Below are positions 52,508 through 60,133 of a stretch of 64,000 nucleotides of DNA, one piece after another (position 1 is the stretch's first letter; each line of letters begins with the position of its first letter). Source of the stretch: an uncultured Bacteroidales bacterium (lineage in GTDB: Bacteria > Bacteroidota > Bacteroidia > Bacteroidales > Paludibacteraceae); the NCBI GenBank assembly GCA_934728255.1, contig CAKVEC010000007.1:1-64000 (forward strand). Direction: 5' to 3'. The notes below the pieces were generated by a model. That model made no database searches, was not told the origin of the DNA, and saw nothing but the letters and a program-made list of their open reading frames with translations. The position numbers and the translations under genes are program-made.

Positions 52508-52963
52508 TCAGGCATGGCGGACATGGTGGTGGATTATCTGTAACAAGTTATGGTTGAGTGCAACGGCAACCTGCTGCATGGTGGGTTCGAGGCGGTCTTT
52601 GGTCAGACTGCACGCCCACAATGTAATCACTTGCCAGCCGTTGGCACGGAGCAATTCCTCGTTCCGTCGGTCTCGTTCGCGGTTGCGCTCAATCTTCGCT
52701 TGCCAGAACGCCGTATTGGTTTTCGGCAGTACAAACTGCCGGCAGCCTTCGTGCCCGTGCCAAAAACAACCATTGACGAATATCGCCGTTCTGTACTTGC
52801 GCATCACAATGTCCGGCTTGCCAGGCACGCTCTTTACATTCAGCCGATACCTGTAGCCGTGTGTCCACAGCCATTTCCGCACCGTCAGTTCGGGCTTTGT
52901 CCCCCGGTTGCGAATATGCGACATACAGCGGTGGCGTTGTTGCGGTGTCAGAATATCGGGCAT
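52508..52963 (-). CDS. vsr: Very short patch repair endonuclease (Vsr)
   Basis: A 151-residue nuclease that nicks at T:G mismatches arising from 5-methylcytosine deamination. RCMSHIRNRGTKPEL (about 12-26) is the N-terminal signature, VPGKPDIVMRKYRTAIFVNG (about 46-65) contains the catalytic Asp, and CFWHGHEGC (about 66-74) the zinc/active-site His and Cys. The frame is intact. Vsr normally accompanies a cytosine-5 methyltransferase, and none is encoded in this window; its neighbours are decayed restriction genes. Confidence 0.92.
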   Translation of the reverse strand: MPDILTPQQRHRCMSHIRNRGTKPELTVRKWLWTHGYRYRLNVKSVPGKPDIVMRKYRTAIFVNGCFWHGHEGCRQFVLPKTNTAFWQAKIERNRERDRRNEELLRANGWQVITLWACSLTKDRLEPTMQQVAVALNHNLLQIIHHHVRHA

Positions 52964-52980
52964 AGTTCAAAATATAACTT

Positions 52981-53735
52981 TTACAACGATTGAGGATCTG
53001 TTAGATATGCAGGTGGTTGTGCAATTGAAAATCCTTGTTTCGTCAGTTTGTATGTTTGTTTAGGGCTATTCGGACTTTCTGCAGATGTAGGTGTCACATA
53101 TCCTTTTTGAATAAGAGGTGTCATGATATTTTGCCGGAATCTGCTACGATTACTTTCTCCTGCAAACTGCATGAGTACCTGCATGGGTAGTTCTTCGCTT
53201 TCACACAATGCCAAAATAGCCTTGGAAGCCTTGTTTAATTGTGTCTTAGTCATATCCGCCAAAACAAGACCTAAATTGTCCGAAATCAGGGATTGACTTG
53301 GGACTCTACTTGGGACATTACTTGGGACACTACTTGGGACATCTTGGCTATGCTTGATTGCGAAACGCTGCGTTGGCATTGTGAGCGTAGTCTCTTCCTT
53401 AGTTACAGATTCAACAATAACAGGACGTTCTTTATTGTATTTAAGCCAGCCTTTCACAATAATATCCGCTCCGCTGCCGGCACGTTCACCATAGCCAAGT
53501 AGCATAAACATCTTTTGTATGACAGCAATTGCTCTTGTGTGGCATAGGAAGGAATATATGTCCCGTCTTTCTCTTTCACGCCCAAAACGATGACCCCACC
53601 ATTCGTATTGGCAAATGCAGAAAAAGTCTCCCATACACTTTCAGGGAATCCGCCTTTAGCAGACTTGTATTCTATTTCTGCATTTTCCGGCAATCCGATT
53701 ATTTCACGTATGGATTTCGTATCTACAATAACCAT
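52981..53735 (-). pseudogene. AlbA_2-domain ATP-binding regulator, internally deleted
   Basis: The N-terminal part (53735 to about 53550) reads GLPENAEIEYKSAKGGFPES and FANTNGGVIVLGVKEKDGTY, the start of the Schlafen-AlbA_2 domain. The C-terminal part, in another frame from about 53550 down to 52981, reads AVIQKMFMLLGYGERAGSGA and a winged-helix tail. Intact relatives have roughly 300 residues between these parts. A deletion near 53525-53555 removed them and shifted the frame. A VPSNVPSRVPSQ-type repeat in the C-part comes from 12-bp DNA repeats at 53297-53345. Confidence 0.8.
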
Positions 53736-53759
53736 TATTGATTATACATCAGCATTATA

Positions 53760-55950
53760 TCAGTCAATCAGACAGTTTTCCAATTCCGCAAAAGTGGTGT
53801 CAATAAAACTGTACGACTTGGCAGATTGCATATCTATCTTACGGAATTGGTCAAAATGGCGGTGATGGAATTTCAGCGCAAACGCCAAGCGCATATCATC
53901 GTCAGGGTCGGTGGATATCTGGTGTGCTTCCCTGCTTGTTATGGTGCGTACTTTGGTCACCTCATACACCTCGCGGACGCCCTTGCCTTTAATAATCGGC
54001 ATAAAGAAATGGAGGTCATGCAGCGAGACCGATGTAGGGAAATGCGGTCCAGTATAGTACAATTCCGCCGTGCCGTCTTCAAATGCTTCAAAATACCCTT
54101 TTCTGACACTCTGCTTTACCAACCCCAACAGCACCCTGTTGCCTACTTCCACAAAAGTACCTTTCTGCGGAATAACCTGTCCGATAATCTGTGTGGCATT
54201 TTCTGCATCAGGTTATGAATGAAATCCCGCAACATCCAGTGTGCCTCATCGCCCGGCAACATGGGGAATGCACCTATATTCACCTCGTCCACCGAACGGC
54301 GGTAGATATCTTCTTCGGACATATTCCCAGGGAAAAGAATATATCCGCCTAACACTTCTTTTTTAAGTCCGTCCTCGGAACGGCTGTAATAAATGGCATC
54401 GCGGTAGCGGTGCATCTGGTTGATGGCATCTTGCGGGGAAACTCCCGTCCTGTGCTGTCTATCTCCACGCGGTATTTGGCGTCAAACAGATAGGTCATGT
54501 GCATTCCCCGTTGTACGTCATCTTTAGTCAGTTGCAACACAATATCCGGGCGTTGCGGTACAGTGCAAGTCCGCAGGCCGTGAATACCTCTCACCCCGTT
54601 CACATTCTCGCCGTGCTGCGGATTGTAGAACAATTCGGCAAGCGTGATGTCTCCCTGTTTGAACACTATCTTGGACTGTTCGCCCCGCTCCAAATCCCGA
54701 GTGAACAATCCGTGCATCTCAGGACGGCGGGGGTGCTCTACCTGAATATCTCCTTCGCGCACCTCTTGGAACAATTCTTTGACTACTTTCTCCACTTGGA
54801 TAAAGCACCATATCTCATAGAGCGTGGCAATATCTTTCGTTTCCATACGGTACAATCCGTCGTTGAGATTGAACGACTTGCGCAGAATGATATACGTGCG
54901 GAACACACGGGAGTAGTTGACATCACGCTGGAGGACAAGAGATTCCTGTTTCAGTCCCTCGAACTTACCGATAGTACGGAAGAACGGATTGCGCAACAAG
55001 CGTAGTAACTCATCCTGTGTTTGCCGTATCCGCTCTTTCTCATTGTCTGCAATTTGGTATGCCGGATTGGACAATATCCTGTCAGCCAGCGAACGGTACC
55101 GCTTTTCTATTACACCGAGCGTGTATTTGAGGAAACGGTTCTCCAGCGTATTCTGCGAAGTCTGTTGTTCTTCCACAAAATAGAGCCGTTGTTCTTCTGT
55201 GCGGTGCTCTGCAAACTGCTGCTCCAACAGAGATGTGAACCGGCGTATCTGGTCGGCGCGTCTGTAGGTGTTAACAGCGCGCATACGATGCCGCAGACGC
55301 TCTATGATGTTTTTACAAGCGCGGATATAGGTATCCTGGAGAGAATGGAATATATTCCACCATATCAGGTCAAACGACTCTCCCTCTCCTTCGGATATAC
55401 CATGGTACGTCTTGCGCAGATAGTCCAACGAGAGCATCCTGTATTCGGACTCGATGTCGCGCAGGATGATTTTCCAGTCGTGGTGGTAATCCAATTTGGC
55501 GGACAGCACGTCATACGAGAAAACAAAATGTTTCTATTCGCCGTTACGTATGTAGGTAACTGGAAAATCCGCACGCCCTATCTCGTTGCCATAGTTGATA
55601 AATCCTGTCAATACACGTTTGTCGCGTTTCCACAAGAAACGCTCATTTACATCGTTGCGGGACGTTTCAATGGCAGCCAAAGTGGTTCCTTCTTGGAACT
55701 CAATCCACACGCCATAATCAGTCTGCTCGAAGAAATAGGCATTATTGTTCGCAGTCCCACATTCCAATCCGCCGATGTGCTTTTCCGTTTCATCCAACCG
55801 CTCCACCACACAATCGTCCGACCATGTATAAGTAGAGGTCAGATGATACGCACCTCCGAGTTTGAGACAACCTTTCTCCCAAATCTTCTGCAAGTTGTCG
55901 CACTCGAATGTGAGCGTAAAGTCGCTATGTGTGATGCGGAGTATATCCAT
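53760..55950 (-). pseudogene. McrC/DUF2357-type restriction subunit, broken in three places
   Basis: Conceptually one protein of about 730 residues. It starts at 55950 (MDILRITHSDFTLTFECDNL) and is interrupted by an in-frame amber TAG at 55534-55536 inside otherwise continuous coding (VTYIRNGE, stop, KHFVFSYDVL). A -1 frame change then occurs at a CCCC run (54435-54438 on the plus strand), and another at an AAAA run (54199-54202). Reading through restores FPPQDAINQMHRYRDAIYYS and QKNATQIIGQVIPQKGTF. The nuclease core with YLFDAKYRVE is present. Loss of function is inferred. Confidence 0.82.
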
Positions 55951-56155
55951 TGTTATACGTTACATTTTTTCGAATTATATAACACGTTGCGATGATATGT
56001 TACATTTTTCCAGATTTTGTAACATGTTATGTACCCGAAAAGGCGATTTCGGGTACATTTATTTGACAACTGAAACAGACTCTATCATCTCTACGTATTT
56101 ATCCGCTATAGGTAACTGATGATTCATAAACAGTTCAAGTCATATAACATTTACG

Positions 56156-57262
56156 TTACGTCCAGTAACTGGTATATCCCGATTGGAGTTTGCGGGTCAT
56201 CTCCTCTATCTTGCGGAGCGAGACGCTCTCTGCCGCATGGTCGCCGAGTGTCTCCTTGAGCAACGCCTCCAAACCGCACAGCGGTTTCTCACAACGCTCG
56301 GTGTCGCCCTCAATACGTGAGAGGATTTTCATAGATGTCATCTCGTCCAATGTCTGCCACAGTTCGGACTCGGGCGCAAAGGTCTTGCGGTTGACGGCAT
56401 AGAGCAGAAACTCATTGCGTGTACGGTATGCAATCTTGAACGGCGTAGCGTCCAGCACCTCGTTTACGTGTTCCAGATAAGCAATGACCTCGTCGCACAT
56501 CGGTTGATTGTCGGCGTATATGTCGCGTCCCTCGACTGCCTGCCCCATCAATTCCGAACCGATATAGCCCAACTCGTTGTCATCGCCTGCGTTGAGACCC
56601 GTATTGAGTTTTACCTCGTTCATCTCTATCGTCATCGCGCGGTCAAGTACTTTGCGCGAGAACGAGAATGTGGTCTCGTCCATATTGACCGTACCGACTA
56701 CAAACAAGTTCTGCGGTATAGTCAGGCGTTTGCCGCCTTCTTCTATCTTTTCGGTCTTATAGGCTTTGCGTTCCTCGTCCGACTCAAACAACTGGTCAAT
56801 CAAACTGCCGTAGGCTTCCGTGTTCTCATACGGCACTATCGGGTCGGTTACAATCTGACTGTCTTGCAGTTTGCGGCTCTCAACAACAGAAAGGAACTCC
56901 GCAAAATACTGCTCCACTGGCGCGAGGTTCATCTCGTCCAGACAAAGGAAATACGGACGTTGCGGCTCTTTCAGAGCCAGTGCGATGAAACGCAAAAACG
57001 GTCCGACAATGTATTTCTCACCGTTGATACGGCTGATATAACCAATCAGTTCCGACGAGTCGTGCCAATTCGGTTTGACCTGTACCATGCAGAAGTTACG
57101 CGGGCAATGGTTGCCATAGTCTTCCTCACCACTTGCCCAACATGCTTTCGCCATTTCACGCACGATACGGCTTTTGCCCGTTCCCGAGATACCTGCAAGG
57201 AGCATAAAGGGCTTAGTCCGGAGAGCAGTCAGATAGGGGAGATAGGAGGTGTTTACTTCCAT
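56156..57262 (-). pseudogene. McrB-like AAA+ subunit, N-terminally truncated
   Basis: A 368-residue AAA+ domain of the McrB family, which uses GTP or ATP to drive DNA translocation for the McrC-type nuclease. Walker A is GISGTGKS (about 23-30), Walker B is FLCLDEMNLAPVEQYFAEFL (about 104-123), and FVVGTVNMDETTFSFSRKVLDRA carries sensor and arginine-finger regions. The usual N-terminal DNA-recognition domain is absent. In-frame codons continue upstream for 13 residues to a stop at 57302-57304, where an IS3-family sequence begins. The frame itself is open, so a residual ATPase may be made. Confidence 0.75.
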
Positions 57263-57290
57263 TTGTTTGGCTTCAGATGATATGGAGTGA

Positions 57291-57470
57291 TTAACGTTTT
57301 TCTATACCAAGTATCATTTTTGCCATCATCAGCATCAAGAGCGCATTTTCCAACTCGAAAAAAGTCTGGAATATGAGCGTTTGCGCTTCTCGGCTTATGA
57401 GCGTCTCATTGAGATTGTCAAACAAGAAGACGGCATTGATGTGCTAAAAAAAGATGGTGCCAAACAGTAG
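57291..57470 (+). pseudogene. IS3-family orfA remnant with -1 frameshift site
   Basis: The frame encodes a coiled-coil-like tail (QHQERIFQLEKSLEYERLRF, ERLIEIVKQEDGIDVLKKDG) ending at TAG 57468-57470; the helix-turn-helix half is missing. A run of seven A followed by G (57446-57453) matches the A-AAA-AAG slippery site by which IS3 elements join orfA to orfB. After a -1 shift the reading continues without a stop into the transposase. Confidence 0.75.
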
Positions 57471-58390
57471 ATAGTCTGGCAGACGAGTACCATGAACAAA
57501 CAATCGGTACTCTCTGTGCGCTGTTTGGCAAGTCAAAACAGGCGTACTATAAGCACAAGCGTCCGACCATCAGCGACCGCGATTGGGAGCGACAAGTATT
57601 GGACATCGTAGCCCATTATCGGGGGCTCATGCCCAAGATTGGTTGCCTCAAATTATATGATATTGTATGCAGTATTATGGGTAAGCGCAAGGGCTATGCA
57701 AGGGACAATTTTTTAGACTTAATGCGCAAGCATCATCTGGTCATTCCTCCCCGCCGTACACGCCATACGACCAACTCGAATCACTTGTATTTTAAGTACA
57801 CAAATCTTACTAAAGATATGAATATCAATCACATAAACATACTTTGGGTGTCTGATATCACCTATATCCCATTGCAAGGCGGCGATACATGTTACCTGCA
57901 TTTGGTAACCGATTATTACTCGCGTGCCATCCTCGGTTTTATAGTGTCTCCGACGCTTGAAGCCAAGTACTCTGTGCAGGCATTGGAGCAGGCGGTGGTG
58001 CGGGCAGGCGGAGGTAATTTGTGTGGCACGACGCACCATTCTGACCGCGGTGTGCAGTATGCGAGTGATGCTTATACAACGGTGTTGCACGACCATAATA
58101 TCCGTATCAGTATGTGTGAGGATTACAGCCCGACCGATAATGGTTTGGCGGAGCGGGTAAACGGCACCATAAAGACGGAATGGCTTTATCCGCTGCCATT
58201 GCTCAAGGATTTGCAAGAGGCGCAGGAACAGATAACTCACTTTGTGGATTTATATAATAATGTGCGTCCGCATTGGAGCCTGAAAAATAGAACACCGATG
58301 TCGGTCTATTTGGACGACCCGAGTATCGTTCCGGCCGCCCGATGGCATTACGAGCAAGCGGAAAAATGTGCAGAAACGGCATTTTTTTAG
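57452..58390 (+). CDS. IS3-family transposase, OrfB part
   Basis: The frame is open from the slippery site to 58390, about 312 codons. An HTH_21-like N-part (PKIGCLKLYDI) precedes the DDE integrase core: WVSDITYIPL (first Asp), HHSDRGVQYAS (second Asp) and DNGLAERVNGTIKTEW (Glu), ending YNNVRPHWSLKNRTP. It is made only through frameshifting from orfA; as orfA lost its start, expression is unlikely. An internal TTG start at 57599 would leave a shortened protein. Confidence 0.85.
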   Translation, partial: RWCQTVDSLADEYHEQTIGTLCALFGKSKQAYYKHKRPTISDRDWERQVLDIVAHYRGLMPKIGCLKLYDIVCSIMGKRKGYARDNFLDLMRKHHLVIPPRRTRHTTNSNHLYFKYTNLTKDMNINHINILWVSDITYIPLQGGDTCYLHLVTDYYSRAILGFIVSPTLEAKYSVQALEQAVVRAGGGNLCGTTHHSDRGVQYASDAYTTVLHDHNIRISMCEDYSPTDNGLAERVNGTIKTEWLYPLPLLKDLQEAQEQITHFVDLYNNVRPHWSLKNRTPMSVYLDDPSIVPAARWHYEQAEKCAETAFF

Positions 58391-58422
58391 AAAAAAGAGA
58401 GGTTGGGAGAATTGACGCGATT

Positions 58423-58460
58423 TTTCCTCTCTGTCCCCTCGCGAGGGGACAGAGAGGAAA
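58423..58460. repeat. Perfect 38-bp palindrome
   Basis: TTTCCTCTCTGTCCCCTCG is followed directly by its exact reverse complement, with no loop. It lies 33 bases after the transposase stop. Three copies of an AGTCAACC motif follow (58484-58560). Confidence 0.95.
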
Positions 58461-58732
58461 GGGAGGCAACCCAAGTGGTGAACAAGTCAACCTATCCGGC
58501 AAACGAGTCAACCTTATACGTATTTTAACAAAACAAACACGAAAACGAGTCAACCCGAAAACGGACAAAGCATTAATTGCATTATTGGGTAGGGGACTCC
58601 GCTAATTGCCATGTAATTGACCGTTAATTTTCTCTGTTAGAGGTTGCTTGTTTCCCCATTAAAGTCCATTTAAAGACCATTAAAAGCATTAGTTGGACTG
58701 CTATAGACAAGTACATCTGACGGCACGGGACG

Positions 58733-58812
58733 ATAAGGAGTTCTACTTAGCCCACAGGGCTTCGCATCGCTACGGCACTCAATGTGCTGCGCACACCTAC
58801 CTTACGCTTCAC
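58733..58812 (+). repeat. Dispersed 80-bp element R2, copy 2
   Basis: Matches 12884-12963 at 70 of 80 positions, same orientation, no gaps. It lies between the IS3 remnant and the efflux operon, without the surrounding R1 element. Confidence 0.85.
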
Positions 58813-58934
58813 GTCCCCATAAGCATAGTAAAATCCACTCAGTTTGTGCCAAACTGCCCGCGGACGGAGCGTCCGTGTCCCCGGCAAGTATGGCACAACA
58901 CAGAATGAAAACCAAGCGAAAGATACAGAAGTGG

Positions 58935-60119
58935 CTATAGTGCTACTGCTTGGAGTTCGGCGAGGGCAGTGTAGTAGTCGCGTTGGGCAGAGAGGGCTTG
59001 GGCGGTGGCGTCGTAGTAGATACTCAGTTCCATCATATACTCGAGCATTGAAATCTGCCCTGCCTGCAAGGCTTGGAGGAGCAGGTCGGCACTGTTGGTC
59101 AGCAGCAACGCTTCGTGGTAGCCCTGCCAGGTCTTTTGCAGCCCCATGACGGCGGCATACTGCGTGCGCAGGGTGGAGAGGAAGAGTTGCTTCTGCTCGT
59201 CGGCACGCAGTTGAGCCGCCTCGGCGGACGCTTTCGCCTGACGCACACGGTGGCTGTTCTGCCAGAGCGGTACGCTCACGCCGACGGTAACGCCGTTGTA
59301 GTAGTTGCCCGTCATACCCTCCGACATATAGCCTATGCTCAAGTCGGGCAGCCACTCCGCCTTGCTCAGGCGGGCATCGGCTTTCGCCACCGCCACCTCC
59401 TGCCGCACATACGCCAGCATCGGGCTGCGGGTCTCCGCCTCGGCATACCAACTGTCGAAATCCGCGGGGGGAAGTACGCCCTCGAACACACTGTCATTCA
59501 GCACTATCGCCTCGCCGCCGTTGAGCGATGCCAACTGTTCCAAGAGGGTGTTGCGCTCGGTGAGCAGACGTTGGTATTCGCCCTGTGCCGTAGCGAGGTT
59601 GAGCCGCACTTTGTTGTACTCCAGCGCATTGGCATTGCCTGCCTCGAACTTCTGCCGGTAGGCGTCCGCCAGTGTCTGCGCGTGCGCCAGCCGCTTGCCG
59701 TACTCGTGGAGCATTGCATTGGTATAGACGATGTCTATACACGTCTGCTGCGCCTGCAACAGCACCGCCGTGCGCTCCACCCGCAGGCGCAAGTCCGCCC
59801 GCAAGTCTTGCTGCTTGGCGAGGCGCGACTGATAACCGAGGAGGGTGCTCAGCGGCAGCGACTGCGACACCGACAAATCCATACGGCTGCCCTCTTCGGC
59901 ACCGTGCCCCCAGAGGTAACTGAACTCCACTTCGGGGTTGGCGGGGGCAATCCCCACATGGTTGGCGGCTTTCTCTGCCTCCACCTCCTGCCGCAGGGCT
60001 TGCAGCGACTTGTTGTTCCGCTCTATGGCGGGCAGGATAGTTGCCCAGTCTTGCGCCGAGGCGCAAATGGCAATGCACAATGCACAATGCACAATGCACA
60101 ATGTTTTTATCTTATTCAT
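58935..60119 (-). CDS. TolC/CusC-family outer-membrane efflux channel
   Basis: A 394-residue outer-membrane factor, short for the family. A signal peptide (about 1-22, cleaved before QDW) precedes two long helical repeats, each beginning with a family-like segment (NPEVEFSYLWGHGAEEGSRM and LPDLSIGYMSEGMTGNYYNG), with coiled-coil parts between. It would connect an RND pump to the outside. The start at 60119 gives the signal peptide; the longer frame overlaps the upstream gene. The signal-peptide codons 7-17 are a heptamer repeat. Confidence 0.85.
   Translation of the reverse strand: MNKIKTLCIVHCALCIAICASAQDWATILPAIERNNKSLQALRQEVEAEKAANHVGIAPANPEVEFSYLWGHGAEEGSRMDLSVSQSLPLSTLLGYQSRLAKQQDLRADLRLRVERTAVLLQAQQTCIDIVYTNAMLHEYGKRLAHAQTLADAYRQKFEAGNANALEYNKVRLNLATAQGEYQRLLTERNTLLEQLASLNGGEAIVLNDSVFEGVLPPADFDSWYAEAETRSPMLAYVRQEVAVAKADARLSKAEWLPDLSIGYMSEGMTGNYYNGVTVGVSVPLWQNSHRVRQAKASAEAAQLRADEQKQLFLSTLRTQYAAVMGLQKTWQGYHEALLLTNSADLLLQALQAGQISMLEYMMELSIYYDATAQALSAQRDYYTALAELQAVAL
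60071..60103 (-). repeat. Heptamer repeat encoding the TolC-like signal peptide
   Basis: Plus-strand CAATGCA repeated four times plus five bases, without error. On the coding strand it gives TLCIVHCALCI, because a 7-bp unit read in triplets yields a 7-residue period. Confidence 0.93.
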
Positions 60120-60133
60120 AGCGGTATCATTTT

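Larger units (their letters stand above)
57291..58390 (+). mobile_element. Truncated IS3-family insertion sequence
   Basis: Only the last about 55 codons of orfA are left, then a complete-looking orfB. The left end of the element is missing where it abuts mcrB (about 57300). No terminal inverted repeats could be matched, so the true right end, perhaps within 58390-58560, is unknown. Confidence 0.8.
58391..58932. other. Gene-free region between IS3 remnant and efflux operon
   Basis: It holds the 38-bp palindrome, the AGTCAACC direct repeats (58484-58560), TTAATT-rich 11-bp repeats (58600-58635) and the second copy of the 80-bp element R2 (58733-58812). No coding frame has recognisable similarity. 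Confidence 0.6.

Noticed and set aside
53297..53345. 12-bp repeats in the AlbA_2 tail as an intergenic-type array
   Set aside because: They are in frame (VPSN-type repeats) and similar linkers occur in intact relatives, so they are a coding repeat and not part of the intergenic families.
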